A stretch of DNA of 64,000 nt from Gordonia sp. 'Campus' (GCF_022206305.1 NZ_JAKOIW010000002.1:124001-188000); one strand, 5' to 3'; positions 47,670 through 57,955 are shown, numbered from the stretch's first letter. Notes: generated by a model not told the origin, from the letters alone. Numbers and translations: made by a program.

Positions 47670-48857
47670 ATGAACGCCCCGACTTCCGCGAACGCCGTGC
47701 CGATCGGACTCGGCATGCCCGCCGGACCGCCGCCGGTGCTCGCTCCGCGCCGCAAAACCCGCCAGCTGTTCGTCGGCTCGGTCGGGGTCGGCAGCGACCA
47801 CCCGATCTCGGTGCAGTCGATGACGACCACCAAGACCCACGACATCAACGCGACCCTGCAGCAGATCGCCGAACTCACCGCGTCGGGCTGCGACATCGTG
47901 CGCGTCGCCTGCCCGCGGCCGGAGGACGCCGAAGCGCTCCCGATCATCGCCAAGAAGTCGAAGATCCCGGTGATCGCCGACATCCACTTCCAGCCGAAGT
48001 ACATCTTCTCGGCGATCGACGCCGGCTGCGCCGCCGTGCGCGTCAACCCCGGCAACATCAAGGAGTTCGACGGACGCGTCAAGGAGGTCGCCAAGGCGGC
48101 GGGCGATGCGGGTATCCCGATCCGTATCGGCGTGAACGCCGGCTCCCTCGACAAGCGCATCCTGCAGAAGTACGGCAAGGCGACACCCGAGGCGCTGGTC
48201 GAGTCGGCCCTGTGGGAGGCGAGCCTGTTCGAGGAGCACGGCTTCGGCGACATCAAGATCTCGGTGAAGCACAACGACCCGGTGATCATGGTCGAGGCGT
48301 ACCGCCAGCTCGCCGCCGCCAGCGACTACCCACTGCATCTCGGTGTGACCGAGGCCGGGCCCGCGTTCCAGGGCACCATCAAGTCCGCCGTGGCCTTCGG
48401 TGCGCTGCTGAGCGAGGGCATCGGCGACACCATCCGGGTCTCGCTCTCGGCGCCGCCCGCCGAGGAGATCAAGGTCGGCGACCAGATCCTGCAGTCGCTC
48501 AACCTGCGCCCGCGCAAGCTCGAGATCGTGTCGTGCCCGTCGTGCGGCCGCGCTCAGGTCGACGTCTACAAACTGGCCGACGAGGTGACCGCGGGTCTCG
48601 AGGGTATGGAGGTCCCGCTGCGGGTGGCCGTGATGGGTTGTGTCGTCAACGGTCCGGGCGAGGCCCGCGAAGCCGATCTCGGTGTGGCCTCGGGCAACGG
48701 CAAGGGCCAGATCTTCGTCAAGGGCGAGGTCATCAAGACGGTTCCCGAGGCGCAGATCGTCGAGACGTTGATCGAAGAAGCGCTGCGGATCGCCGAGGAA
48801 ACAGGACAAACTGGAGACGGAACACAAGTGGGCTCGCCCGTGGTGACCGTCTCGTAG
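47670..48857 (+). CDS. ispG: 4-hydroxy-3-methylbut-2-enyl diphosphate synthase
   Basis: IspG (GcpE) is a 4Fe-4S enzyme making HMBPP, the penultimate MEP-pathway step. The 395-residue protein has [49 protein letters not shown] and the cluster cysteines in SCPSCGRAQ and [12 protein letters not shown], whose glutamate is the fourth ligand. ATG 47670 follows AGAGGTG at a good distance. GTG 47661 is in frame. Confidence 0.96.
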   Translation: MNAPTSANAVPIGLGMPAGPPPVLAPRRKTRQLFVGSVGVGSDHPISVQSMTTTKTHDINATLQQIAELTASGCDIVRVACPRPEDAEALPIIAKKSKIPVIADIHFQPKYIFSAIDAGCAAVRVNPGNIKEFDGRVKEVAKAAGDAGIPIRIGVNAGSLDKRILQKYGKATPEALVESALWEASLFEEHGFGDIKISVKHNDPVIMVEAYRQLAAASDYPLHLGVTEAGPAFQGTIKSAVAFGALLSEGIGDTIRVSLSAPPAEEIKVGDQILQSLNLRPRKLEIVSCPSCGRAQVDVYKLADEVTAGLEGMEVPLRVAVMGCVVNGPGEAREADLGVASGNGKGQIFVKGEVIKTVPEAQIVETLIEEALRIAEETGQTGDGTQVGSPVVTVS

Positions 48858-48889
48858 GAGTCGGTCGGGCTCGACAGGGAGGAGCGGCG

Positions 48890-49726
48890 TTGCTGAAGCT
48901 TCTGGGCGACAAGCCGCTTGGCGCACGCGACGCGCCCGTCGTCGAACGTGTGCTCACCTCCGACCCGGTCGCCATGTGCATGGTGGCCGCACGTTTCGAG
49001 ACGCACGGGATCAACCCACGTCTGCTCGGTGGGGAGCTGTGGACCGCTCGTGACCCGGCGTCGTCCCTGTGCTTCTCCGGAGCCAACCTGATCCCGCTCA
49101 GCGGCTCGTCCGACGACCTCGACTACTTCTCCGATCGCGCCGTCGCCGCGCCCCGGGCCTGCTCGTCCATCGTCGGCCGGGCCGAGCTCGTCCTGCAGAT
49201 GTGGGAGCAGATCGAGCCCGTCTGGGGCCCGGCCCGTGAGGTCCGGCCGGTGCAACCTCTCCTCGCGCTCTCCTCATGTCCGGCGGTGCCCGCCGACCCG
49301 CAGGTACGACTCGTGACCCTCGACGACCTCGACGCCTACATGCCGGCGGCGGTCGACATGTTCATCGGTGAGGTCGGGGTCGACCCGACGGCCGGTGACG
49401 GCGGGCGGTCATACCGTCGCCGCCTCGCCTCGCTGGTCTCCGCGCAGCGGGTGTTCGCCCGCTTCGACGGCCCCGACGTCGTGTTCAAGGCCGAGATCGG
49501 TTCGCTGTCACGGCGCGTCGGACAGATCCAGGGGGTCTGGGTCTCACCCGACCGCCGCGGCGAGGGTCTGGGACTCGGCGGTACCGCGGCCGTCGCCGAG
49601 GCGGTTGCCGCTCACGGCCGCATCCCGAGTCTGTACGTGAACAGTTTCAACGTCACCGCTCGCGCGGTGTACGAGCGCATCGGTTTCGCCGAGGTCGGGA
49701 CCTTCGCGACCGTCCTGGTCGACTGA
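48890..49726 (+). CDS. GNAT acetyltransferase with N-terminal DUF4081 domain
   Basis: The 278-residue protein has an N-terminal DUF4081-like domain (about 1-130, with VERVLTSDPVAMCMVAARFE and LWTARDPASSLCFSGANLIPL). A C-terminal GNAT domain follows, with acetyl-CoA loop VWVSPDRRGEGLGLGG and YVNSFNVTARAVYERIGFAEVG. It matches Rv2867c by order after ispG. The substrate is unknown. I chose TTG 48890 because GGGAGGAG lies five bases upstream and homology begins there. The open frame extends much further upstream without support. Confidence 0.85.
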   Translation: MLKLLGDKPLGARDAPVVERVLTSDPVAMCMVAARFETHGINPRLLGGELWTARDPASSLCFSGANLIPLSGSSDDLDYFSDRAVAAPRACSSIVGRAELVLQMWEQIEPVWGPAREVRPVQPLLALSSCPAVPADPQVRLVTLDDLDAYMPAAVDMFIGEVGVDPTAGDGGRSYRRRLASLVSAQRVFARFDGPDVVFKAEIGSLSRRVGQIQGVWVSPDRRGEGLGLGGTAAVAEAVAAHGRIPSLYVNSFNVTARAVYERIGFAEVGTFATVLVD

Positions 49727-49810
49727 TCGTTCTCCGCGGATCCGTTCAGCCGGGTGGTTACCGCGTGGCGTCCCGGGAATGCGCGACGGGCGGCCATAGA
49801 CTCGACCACG

Positions 49811-51652
49811 ATGTGGCGCATGCGAACTCGATGGACCCCGGCGGTGATCGTCGCGTTGTGTGCTGCCGTGACGGTTGCGACCGTCGGCTGCTCGACGTCG
49901 GAGGACGACGGCCCGCGTCGTGCTGCGGAACGCTTCCTGTCGGCCTACGCCGACCACGAGGTCGCCGCCGCGGCGGGCCTGACCGACAACCCGGACATCG
50001 CCGAGTCCGCGATGCAGTCGGCCTGGTCAGGACTGGCGGCCGAGGCGCTCGACTCGCACGCCGGACGCGTCCGCGTCACCGGTGACACCGCCGAGGTCGA
50101 GGTCGGCTACACCTGGGCCCTCCCGCGCGGCCGCACCTGGAACTACGACGCGACACTGCGGATGGGCCGCTCGGACAGCGGATGGGCGGTCCGCTGGTCG
50201 TCGACGAACATCCACCCCAAACTCGGTGCCGATCAACGGCTCTCGCTGCAGATCATCGAGGCGCCGCGCGCCACGGTGAATGAAGCCGACGGCTCCGAGG
50301 TGATGGTCAACGGCAGTGTCGTCGGCGTCAACTTCGATCCGACGGCCGCGACCGAGCAGGGCGCGTCGGTCGCGGAATCGGTGACCGCCGCAGTGGCGGT
50401 GCTGCGCCGGTTCACCCCCTCCCTCGATGCACAGGCCATCGCCGAACAGGTCACCGCGAGCGGGCAGCAGTACCCCCTCGCACGGCTCTCGCATGCGCAG
50501 TTCGACCGTCTCCGGGATCAGCTGGCGATCCCGGGTGTGGTGACCAACGAGCAGGCCGAGCTGGTGGCCAAGGACCCACGGTTCGCACCCGCCCTGCTGT
50601 CGGAGGTCAAGAAGGTCGTCGACACCGAGGTCGCCGGGCGCGCGGGCTGGCGGGTGGTCACGGTGAACCCCAACGGCCTCGACGCGGACGTACTCGCCGA
50701 TCACGACGCGGACCCCTCACCGGCGGTGTCGCTGAGTCTGTCGCGAACGGTCCAGAACGCGGCGCAGCGCGCGGTCGACGCCACCAATCGCTTCCAGATC
50801 GCGATGGTCGCCGTGCAGCCGTCCACCGGCCGCATCCTCGCGGTCGCGCAGAACAACGCCGCCGACGCGCAGGGTCCGATCGCCACGACGGGTCTCTATC
50901 CGCCGGGTTCGACCTTCAAGATGGTGACCGCGGCAGCCGCCATCAACCGCGAGATGGCGACCCCGGACACGACCGTCGGGTGTCCCGGTGCGATCCAGAT
51001 CGGCCCGCGACTGATCCCGAACTACGACGGCTTCTCGCTGGGTTCCGTGTCGATGCTGCGGGCCTTCGCACAGTCCTGCAACACCACGTTCGCCAAGCTC
51101 GCCAGCGAGATGGGTCCGTCCGACCTCGCGCACGCCGCGGCCGCGATGGGTATCGGTCAGCAGTATGAGATCGCCGGGCTCGACGCGGTGTCCGGGTCGG
51201 TGCCGATCGAGAACGAACTGGTAGCCCGCAGCGAGGACGGTTTCGGACAGGGCAAGGTCCTGGTGTCGCCGCTGGGCCTCGCGCTCGTCGCGGCGACCGT
51301 CGCGAACGGGTCGAAAGCCCCGGTGCCGCAACTGATCCTCGACAAGCCGACCAAGGTCGAGGGGCCACAGCCCACGATGAGCCCCGATGTCTACCGTCAG
51401 CTGCGCCCGATGATGCGCGCGGTCATCACCAGCGGCACGGCATCGGTGATCGACGGGCAGGGCGCCGTCTTCGGCAAGACCGGTGAGGCGGAGTTCGACG
51501 GCGGGTCGCACGCCTGGTTCGCCGGCTATCGGGGTGACATCGCCTTCGCCACCCTGGTGGTCCGCGGTGGCGACTCCAACAACGCGGTGGCCGTGACGCG
51601 CGACTTCTTCAGCGGTCTCGGACCCGGTTACGCCATCCGATCGGTGTCGTAG
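49811..51652 (+). CDS. penicillin-binding lipoprotein (MecA-N type, Rv2864c-like)
   Basis: The 613-residue protein is a lipoprotein-type transpeptidase. The signal sequence ends in the lipobox-like TVGC at about residue 23. An NTF2-like MecA N-terminal domain follows (about 35-150). The penicillin-binding domain carries the catalytic Ser in STFKM (about 366), SCN (about 422) and KTG (KTGEAEFDGG, about 556). It should cross-link peptidoglycan and bind beta-lactams. TAGACT at 49797-49802 lies 14 bases before ATG 49811. Equivalent to Rv2864c by position. Confidence 0.92.
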   Translation: MWRMRTRWTPAVIVALCAAVTVATVGCSTSEDDGPRRAAERFLSAYADHEVAAAAGLTDNPDIAESAMQSAWSGLAAEALDSHAGRVRVTGDTAEVEVGYTWALPRGRTWNYDATLRMGRSDSGWAVRWSSTNIHPKLGADQRLSLQIIEAPRATVNEADGSEVMVNGSVVGVNFDPTAATEQGASVAESVTAAVAVLRRFTPSLDAQAIAEQVTASGQQYPLARLSHAQFDRLRDQLAIPGVVTNEQAELVAKDPRFAPALLSEVKKVVDTEVAGRAGWRVVTVNPNGLDADVLADHDADPSPAVSLSLSRTVQNAAQRAVDATNRFQIAMVAVQPSTGRILAVAQNNAADAQGPIATTGLYPPGSTFKMVTAAAAINREMATPDTTVGCPGAIQIGPRLIPNYDGFSLGSVSMLRAFAQSCNTTFAKLASEMGPSDLAHAAAAMGIGQQYEIAGLDAVSGSVPIENELVARSEDGFGQGKVLVSPLGLALVAATVANGSKAPVPQLILDKPTKVEGPQPTMSPDVYRQLRPMMRAVITSGTASVIDGQGAVFGKTGEAEFDGGSHAWFAGYRGDIAFATLVVRGGDSNNAVAVTRDFFSGLGPGYAIRSVS

Positions 51653-51662
51653 CGAACGGGTC

Positions 51663-52451
51663 CTAACGGACGGGCAGGATCACCTGACGTCCGGCGTGGT
51701 CGATGACCTCCACCGGGTGGTCGTAGGTGCGCGTCAGCAACTCGACCGTCATGACCTCGCGGGTGGGTCCGATCGCCAGCAGTTCGCCGTCCTTCATCAC
51801 CGCCACGCGGTCGGCGTAGGCGGCTGCGAGGGTCAGGTCGTGCACCACGAGCAGTATCGCGTTGCCCGCGTCACGGTGGACGCGCAGGATGTCGAGCACC
51901 TGCTCCTGATGGTGGATGTCGAGTGCCGCGGTCGGCTCGTCGAGCATCATCACCGGGGTGTCCTGGGCGAGCGCGCGGGCCAGTGACACCCGTGCCTGCT
52001 GTCCACCGGAGAGCTGCGCGAACGGACGGTCGGCGATCTCGTCGAGCTCGCACAGGGCCATCGCATCGGCGATGACCGCGGGTGAGTCGGCGGCGCGTGG
52101 GGTGCGCAGCCACGGGAACCGTCCCATCGCCACCACCTGCGCGACGGTGAACGGTGTGTCCACCCGATTCAGCTGGGTCACCAGCGACCGGTGCCGGGCC
52201 AGTTCGCGTGTCGACGTCGACGCGACGTCGTGACCGTCGACATGCACCCGTCCGCGATGGGGTGTTCGGGTGCCCGCCAGCGCGGAGAGCAGCGTCGACT
52301 TGCCGCACCCGTTGGGCCCGACCAGTGCGACCAACTCGCCGGGATGTACCTCGAGCGACACGTCGCGCACCACATCGCGCCCGCCCAGGCGGACATGCAC
52401 CCCGTCGGCGCGGATCCCCGGTGTCGCGGCGGTGCCGGTCACCTCGTTCAC
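51663..52451 (-). CDS. hmuV: heme ABC transporter ATP-binding protein HmuV
   Basis: HmuV powers heme import. The 262-residue ATPase has Walker A GPNGCGKSTLL, the Q-loop TQLNRV, the signature LSGGQQARVSLARAL, Walker B PVMMLDEPTAALD and the H-loop VVHDLTLAA. I chose GTG 52451 because it overlaps the hmuU stop (GTGA) and gives normal length. GTG 52454 is an equal option. Gene order hmuT-hmuU-hmuV is as in corynebacteria, but no HtaA-like heme receptor is nearby. Confidence 0.92.
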   Translation of the reverse strand: MNEVTGTAATPGIRADGVHVRLGGRDVVRDVSLEVHPGELVALVGPNGCGKSTLLSALAGTRTPHRGRVHVDGHDVASTSTRELARHRSLVTQLNRVDTPFTVAQVVAMGRFPWLRTPRAADSPAVIADAMALCELDEIADRPFAQLSGGQQARVSLARALAQDTPVMMLDEPTAALDIHHQEQVLDILRVHRDAGNAILLVVHDLTLAAAYADRVAVMKDGELLAIGPTREVMTVELLTRTYDHPVEVIDHAGRQVILPVR

Positions 52452-53566
52452 CACCCCGCACCCGCATGACGGCTGCGGCGCAACAGGATGAAGAACACCG
52501 GCCCGCCGATCAGCGAGGTGAACATGCCGAGCGGCAGGTCGGCGTCGCCGAGCATGGTGCGGGCCGCCAGGTCGGCGCCGGTGATGACGAGCGCACCGCC
52601 GATCACGCTGGTCGGCAGCAGGATCGCGTGACGCGGACCGACGATGAGGCGCATGACGTGCGGCACCACCAGCCCCACGAAGGCGATGATCCCGGCGAAG
52701 GCGACGGCCGCCGCGGTGAGGACGGCGGTGAGGACGATCGCCTGCCTGCGCACGGCCTCGACGTTGACCCCCAACGATGCGGCCTGGATGTCGCCGAGCG
52801 CGAGCAGATCGAGTTTGTGCACGAGGAACAGGCACGCGGCGACGCCCGCCACGACGAGTGGTGCCACCACCCAGATCTCGCTCCACGTGCGCCCGGCCAG
52901 TGACCCGAGTTGCCAGAAGATGATCTGCTCACGAGCCGCGGTGGTCGCGACGAAGGTGAGGAACGCGATGATCCCGGCGGCGAAGGCGTTCACGGCGATG
53001 CCGGTGAGGACCAACATGATGGCCGACGACGATCCGTCCCGCAGCGACAACAGGTAGACGGCAGCGGCGGTGACGAGGCCGAAGGCGAACGCTGCGCCCG
53101 CCAGCGCCCAGTTGCCCGCCGCGCCACCGGCTCCCGCGGTTCCGCCGGCGAGCACGATCATCAGGCAGGCGCCGACCGCCGCGCCCGAGGACACCCCGAT
53201 GATGCCGGGTTCGGCGAGCGGGTTGGCGAGGACGCCCTGGAGGAGACATCCCGCGGCGCCGAGCGCGGCACCGACGAACAGGCCCAGCACGATGCGCGGG
53301 AACCGGACGTTCCACAGCGCTCCTTCGCCGTTCGGATGCGCGGGCAGCGGCCCGAGGTCGAGATGGAAATGGTGGGCGATGCTGCCCAGCACCTCCAGCG
53401 GGGGCACGGACACCTTGCCCGACCCGGCGGACACGACGACCAGGACGAGGGTCGCGACGAGCATGGTGACCACGACCGCGGTGTCGCGGACGCGATGGGC
53501 GGTGGCGGAGGGGGCCGGGTTCGAGGTCGCCGTCGCCGGTCCGGTGCTGGTTGCCGAGGAGCTCAC
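52448..53566 (-). CDS. hmuU: heme ABC transporter permease HmuU (FecCD family)
   Basis: The 372-residue protein has about ten membrane helices and FecCD signatures: RFPRIVLGLFVGAALGAAGCLLQGV, NPLAEPGIIGVSSGAAVGA, WQLGSLAGRTW and the cytosolic GLVVPHVMRLIVGP that couples to the ATPase. An N-terminal Ser/Ala-rich tail of about 25 residues precedes helix 1. It overlaps hmuT (stop/GTG) and hmuV. Confidence 0.94.
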   Translation of the reverse strand: MSSSATSTGPATATSNPAPSATAHRVRDTAVVVTMLVATLVLVVVSAGSGKVSVPPLEVLGSIAHHFHLDLGPLPAHPNGEGALWNVRFPRIVLGLFVGAALGAAGCLLQGVLANPLAEPGIIGVSSGAAVGACLMIVLAGGTAGAGGAAGNWALAGAAFAFGLVTAAAVYLLSLRDGSSSAIMLVLTGIAVNAFAAGIIAFLTFVATTAAREQIIFWQLGSLAGRTWSEIWVVAPLVVAGVAACLFLVHKLDLLALGDIQAASLGVNVEAVRRQAIVLTAVLTAAAVAFAGIIAFVGLVVPHVMRLIVGPRHAILLPTSVIGGALVITGADLAARTMLGDADLPLGMFTSLIGGPVFFILLRRSRHAGAGW

Positions 53567-54606
53567 GTGTAGATCGACCTCGCGAGCGCCGACAGGACCT
53601 GACCGACGTCCGGTCCGAAGGCGAGGATCTGACTCTCGTCCATCTGGACGACCCGGCGATTGCGTCCCGCCTCGGTGTCGGCGACACCCGGGAGCGTCAG
53701 CACACCGTCGGGCCCGCCGACGGTGGCCGCCCCCTGCGTCATGACGATGATCACGTCGGGGTCGGCGGTGATCATCGCCTCGGCGCTGATCGCGGTGAAG
53801 GCCCCGGTGAGGTCCGCGGCCGCCCCGGCGTCCCGGCCGCCGAGGGTCTCGATGAGATCGTCGGCGCCGGAACCAGGACCGGCGAGCAGCAGGAGGTTGC
53901 GCCCGCGGATGTACAGGAAGGCCATCGTCGGGTCACCCGACGGATTCGGGACGAGTTCGCGCGCCGCCGAGATCTGGGCGTCGGTCCGGGCCACGAGTTT
54001 CTCGCCCTCGTCGCGGACGCCGAGCGCCGCGGCCACCGAACGGATCAGAGCGTCGTTCGTCTCGAGGTTGCGGATCGCCGGGAACACGACGACCTCGACG
54101 CCGGAGTCGCGGATCTGGTCGACGGCGGTCGTGGGCACGGTCGATTCGCTGACGAGCAGGACGGTCGGGGCGAGGGCGAGTACGGACTCGGCGTTGAGGC
54201 TGTGCCCGCGATTGGTGACCACCGGAAGCGACACCGCCGAGGGGAATGCCGTGGAGGTGTCCCGGCCGACCACCCGCGATCCGAGTCCGAGCGCGAAGAC
54301 CGTGTTGCCGAGTGTCCCGTTGATGTCGACCGCGATGATGCGGTCGGCGTCGGTGACGGTCACGTCGCCGTAGCGCAGCGAAGGAACCGTCGACGGCAAC
54401 CGTGGGTCGGGATCATCGGCGACGGGGGTGATGTCGGAATCGGGCAGCGTCGCGGTCTGGGGACCGCTGCGCAGGTGAGCGCCGGGGGAGTGCCGTTCCT
54501 GCTCGATGGGTGTCACGAAACACCCGGACACACTCAGGACACTGAGCATCACCAACAGAAGCGCCCACGACCGTCGCCGACGGGCTCTGAACCCTCCGCT
54601 GCCCAC
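53563..54606 (-). CDS. hmuT: hemin-binding lipoprotein HmuT
   Basis: HmuT is the surface heme receptor of the HmuTUV importer. The 347-residue protein has a lipoprotein signal (hydrophobic 13-28, lipobox VSGC) and the type III solute-binding fold (RIIAVDINGTLGNTVFALGLGSRVVGRD, SVLALAPTVLLVSES). Axial heme ligands in relatives are a histidine and a tyrosine. Here His134 (NRGHSLN) and a tyrosine (FLYIRGRN) are candidates. Heme, not a ferric siderophore, is the likely substrate because of the HmuT-like sequence order and operon. Confidence 0.86.
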   Translation of the reverse strand: MGSGGFRARRRRSWALLLVMLSVLSVSGCFVTPIEQERHSPGAHLRSGPQTATLPDSDITPVADDPDPRLPSTVPSLRYGDVTVTDADRIIAVDINGTLGNTVFALGLGSRVVGRDTSTAFPSAVSLPVVTNRGHSLNAESVLALAPTVLLVSESTVPTTAVDQIRDSGVEVVVFPAIRNLETNDALIRSVAAALGVRDEGEKLVARTDAQISAARELVPNPSGDPTMAFLYIRGRNLLLLAGPGSGADDLIETLGGRDAGAAADLTGAFTAISAEAMITADPDVIIVMTQGAATVGGPDGVLTLPGVADTEAGRNRRVVQMDESQILAFGPDVGQVLSALARSIYT

Positions 54607-54679
54607 AGGGCACCTCCCTCGGTTCGGCGTCGTCCGCGCGGCGGCCGGGACCGGCCTGCGACACCGACGCGCCCACCGG

Positions 54680-54698
54680 CGAGCTTAGTGGGGCCTTA
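54680..54698 (-). promoter_or_regulatory. weak DtxR/IdeR-like iron-box candidate upstream of hmuT
   Basis: On the minus strand TAAGGCCCCACTAAGCT matches the iron-box consensus at roughly 11 of 19 positions and overlaps a TAAGCT -10-like hexamer. That is below the usual strength, so it is only a candidate for iron repression of hmuTUV. Confidence 0.25.
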
Positions 54699-54750
54699 CC
54701 CCGGGCCCGCCCATGGGCCTCACGCCGATCGGCAGCGATAGTCTGGACGC

Positions 54751-55614
54751 ATGCCAGTTCGCAGTGCCCTCACCCCTGGGATCGTGTCGCCCATCCGATC
54801 CGTGCCCGATTCGATCGAGCGTCCCGAATACGTGTGGAAGCCCACGGTCAACGAGGGTCATGAGCCGTGGGTGCAGACACCCGAGACCATCGAGAAGATG
54901 CGGATCGCGAGCAAGATCGCGGCCAACGCGCTCGCCGAGGCGGGCAAGGCGGTCGCACCCGGGGTGACCACCGACGAGCTCGACGCGATCGCCCACGAGT
55001 ACATGATCGACCACGGCGCCTATCCGTCGACGCTGGGCTACAAGGACTTTCCGAAGTCGTGCTGTACATCGCTCAACGAGGTCATCTGCCACGGCATCCC
55101 GGATTCGACCGTGATCTCCGACGGCGACATCGTGAACATCGACGTCACCGCCTACATCCACGGCGTCCACGGCGACACCAACGCGACCTTCCTCGCCGGG
55201 GACGTCGATCAGGAGGCGCGCGACCTCGTCGAGCGCACCCGTACGGCGACCGAACGCGCCATCAAGGCCGTCAAACCCGGTCGTGAGCTGAACGTCGTCG
55301 GCCGCGTGATCGAGTCGTACGCGAATCGCTTCGGCTACACCGTCGTTCGCGATTTCACCGGACACGGCATCGGGGAGACCTTCCACAACGGACTCATCGT
55401 GCTGCACTACGACGAGCCGAACGTCGACACCGTCCTCGAACCCGGGATGGTGTTCACCATCGAGCCGATGATCAATCTGGGCGCCCTGCCGTGGGAGATG
55501 TGGGACGACGGGTGGACCGTCGTGACGGCCGACCGGCGCTGGACCGCGCAGTTCGAGCACACGCTGGTGGTCACCGAGGACGGTGCGGAGATCCTCACGG
55601 TTCCCGACAACTGA
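54751..55614 (+). CDS. map: methionine aminopeptidase type I (MapB-like)
   Basis: MetAP removes the initiator Met. The 287-residue protein has an N-terminal SH3-binding-type extension (about 40 residues, [14 protein letters not shown]) typical of the type Ic form. All metal ligands are present in [48 protein letters not shown] and [18 protein letters not shown] at 54739-54744 lies 12 bases before ATG 54751, implying a leaderless transcript. Confidence 0.95.
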   Translation: MPVRSALTPGIVSPIRSVPDSIERPEYVWKPTVNEGHEPWVQTPETIEKMRIASKIAANALAEAGKAVAPGVTTDELDAIAHEYMIDHGAYPSTLGYKDFPKSCCTSLNEVICHGIPDSTVISDGDIVNIDVTAYIHGVHGDTNATFLAGDVDQEARDLVERTRTATERAIKAVKPGRELNVVGRVIESYANRFGYTVVRDFTGHGIGETFHNGLIVLHYDEPNVDTVLEPGMVFTIEPMINLGALPWEMWDDGWTVVTADRRWTAQFEHTLVVTEDGAEILTVPDN

Positions 55615-55654
55615 TCGGGCTCGATTCACCGATCGCGACGCGGCGGCCCGCGGC

Positions 55655-57955
55655 TCAGGCGGGGAACCGGACCGGCTGCGGTTCGCTGCTCGCGGTCGTG
55701 GTGCCGTTGCCGAGCTGACCGTTGCCGTTGAGACCCCAGCAGTACATGTCGTCGGCACCGGCCACCGCGCACACATTCGCCGAACCGGTGGTGATCTGCG
55801 TGACCCGGGACAGTCCGTTCACCCGGTCCGGGCCCTTGTCGGGCAGACCGCTGCGCGAGCCCCAGCAGTAGGCCGAACCGCCGGCCGCGGCGCATCCGCC
55901 GTACGCCGCGGTCGACACCTCGGTGGCGCCACGGACATCGATCCTGGTCGGGGTGCGCCGAGACTGTTCGGTGCCGTCACCCAGCTGGCCGGAGTTGTTC
56001 TGTCCCCAGCAGAACACTCCGCCCCCGCCGGCGACCGCGCAGGTGGAGTAGAGGCTGGTGCTGATCGACGTCGGTGCGGTCAGGCCGAGGACGCGCGTAG
56101 GGGTCGAGCGGTCGATCGTCGTGCCGTCGCCGATCTGGCCGTCGCGGTTGCCGCCCCAGCAGTACGCCGACCCCGAGGCGATCGCGCACGAGGTGGTGTG
56201 CGACGTCGAGATCGCCGTCACCCCGGACAGCCCGGTGACGCGGGTCGGGACGTCGACGGTCCCCGTGCTGCCGTTGCCGACCTGTCCGTTGGAGTTGTTG
56301 CGCCAGCAGTAGGCATCGCCGTCGCTGATGGCGCAGATCGTCAACCCGACCGACACGGCGGACACCTGCGACAACCCGGCGACCTTGGTGGGGAGCGGGA
56401 CATTCTGCCCGGGCCCGCCGATTCCGTAACCCCAGCAGTAGAGGTCCCCGCGGCTGATGGCACAGGTGGTGCCGAGACCGCCCATGCTCACCGCCGAGAC
56501 GTCGGAGATCCCGTCGATCGGGGTCGGCCGCGGACGATCGGTGGTGGTGCCGTCGCCGAGGGTGCCGCGCTCGTTGCCGCCCCAGCAGAACAGTTCGCCG
56601 TCCCGGACCGCGCAGGTGCTGTCACCGCTGGACGCGATGGAGTCGAAGTCGCCCGCGGCGCTCGCTCCACTGCTCGGGCTGCCCGAACTCGACGTCGACG
56701 AACCGGCGACCGGAGACGTCGAAGGATCGGACCCGGAACCGGTGAGCGCGACCGCGGTGCCCACCACGGCCGCCACGAGGACGATCACACCGACGACTGC
56801 CGCCGCAATCCAGGCCGTCCGAGCGCCCGAACCGCGGCCGGAACCGCCACCGGGGCGCGATCCGGCCGGACTCATCGGATACATGTTCTGCGGCGGCATC
56901 GGCGGCCCACCCGCCGCGTAGGCCGGAGAGGGAGCGAATTGGCCCTGGGCCGCCGGACGATGCACGGTCGCCGGGAACGGGGGCGGGTACGGGGGTTGGT
57001 GCGCCGGTTGCGGAGCGGCCGGCCGGAGGGGTGGCGTCTGGTGCGCCGGAGTGGGCGCGGGGGCCGTCGCGACCCAGCCCTCGGGGGGCTTCGGGTCACC
57101 GGCAGGGCGTCGGCCGTGCGGACCGAAGGGGCCGGTCTCGACCGCCCGCGCCAGCGTCGCGGCGAAGTCCGAGCACGACGCGAACCGGTCGGCAGGCGCT
57201 TTGGCGAGGGCGCGCGCGAACACCGGGTCGAGGTGGGCGAGCTCCGGCCGGTGGTCGGACACCCGCGGCGGCGGTGTGTTCACGTGGCCGGCGATGAGCG
57301 CCATCGGGGTCTGACCGGGAAACGGCTGCTGCCCGGTCAGGACCTGAAAAGCCGTGCAGGCCAAGGCATACTGATCCGATGCCGGAATGGCGGCCTCGCC
57401 GGTGAGGATCTCCGGCGCGGCGTAGGCGAGCGTGCCGACGAACAGATTGGTCGCGGTCATCTTCGCGCCGTCCATGAGCCGGGCGATCCCGAAGTCGAGA
57501 ACGGTGACCCGGGTGATCCGGCCATCGGCATCGCGCGCGATGACGATGTTGGCGGGTTTGATGTCGCGGTGGATGACGCGTTGCGCGTGGGCGTAATCGA
57601 GCGCGTCGGCGACACGGCTGACGATCGTCACCACGTCGTCGACCGGGAGCGGAGCCGCCCCGTTGAGGTCCTGGCCCTCGAGATAGGTCATCGAGAACCA
57701 GGGACTGCCGTTCTCGACGCCGTGGGTGTAGACGGTCACGATGCCCGGGTGGTCGAGGGCCGCGGCGGTGCGGGCCTCGTTGCGGAACCGCTCGTCGAAG
57801 CTGGGGTCGGCGGGATTGGGCGAGATGATCTTGAGGGCCTCGCGCCTGCCCAGGGTGGGGTGTTCGACCAACCACACCTGGCCCATGCCGCCGCGTCCGA
57901 GCAAGGAGAGGACGCGGTACCCGGCGAACATCGATCCGGGTTCCACGACCTGCAC
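55655..57955 (-). CDS. transmembrane Ser/Thr kinase with RCC1-repeat ectodomain
   Basis: This 766-residue receptor kinase has a cytosolic PknB-type kinase domain (about 12-272: GRGGMGQVW, Lys42, HRD 129-131, DFG 154-156, APE 180-182), a Pro-rich linker (about 285-370) and one membrane helix (about 381-404). A Ser/Gly spacer and an outside region (about 435-766) of seven RCC1-like units follow. Each unit has a Cys pair, C-x8/9-CW: Cys448/457, 498/507, 541/550, 590/599, 639/649, 688/697 and 729/739. It should bind an envelope ligand, as the NHL propeller of PknD is thought to do. The ligand is unknown. Confidence 0.9.
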   Translation of the reverse strand: MQVVEPGSMFAGYRVLSLLGRGGMGQVWLVEHPTLGRREALKIISPNPADPSFDERFRNEARTAAALDHPGIVTVYTHGVENGSPWFSMTYLEGQDLNGAAPLPVDDVVTIVSRVADALDYAHAQRVIHRDIKPANIVIARDADGRITRVTVLDFGIARLMDGAKMTATNLFVGTLAYAAPEILTGEAAIPASDQYALACTAFQVLTGQQPFPGQTPMALIAGHVNTPPPRVSDHRPELAHLDPVFARALAKAPADRFASCSDFAATLARAVETGPFGPHGRRPAGDPKPPEGWVATAPAPTPAHQTPPLRPAAPQPAHQPPYPPPFPATVHRPAAQGQFAPSPAYAAGGPPMPPQNMYPMSPAGSRPGGGSGRGSGARTAWIAAAVVGVIVLVAAVVGTAVALTGSGSDPSTSPVAGSSTSSSGSPSSGASAAGDFDSIASSGDSTCAVRDGELFCWGGNERGTLGDGTTTDRPRPTPIDGISDVSAVSMGGLGTTCAISRGDLYCWGYGIGGPGQNVPLPTKVAGLSQVSAVSVGLTICAISDGDAYCWRNNSNGQVGNGSTGTVDVPTRVTGLSGVTAISTSHTTSCAIASGSAYCWGGNRDGQIGDGTTIDRSTPTRVLGLTAPTSISTSLYSTCAVAGGGGVFCWGQNNSGQLGDGTEQSRRTPTRIDVRGATEVSTAAYGGCAAAGGSAYCWGSRSGLPDKGPDRVNGLSRVTQITTGSANVCAVAGADDMYCWGLNGNGQLGNGTTTASSEPQPVRFPA

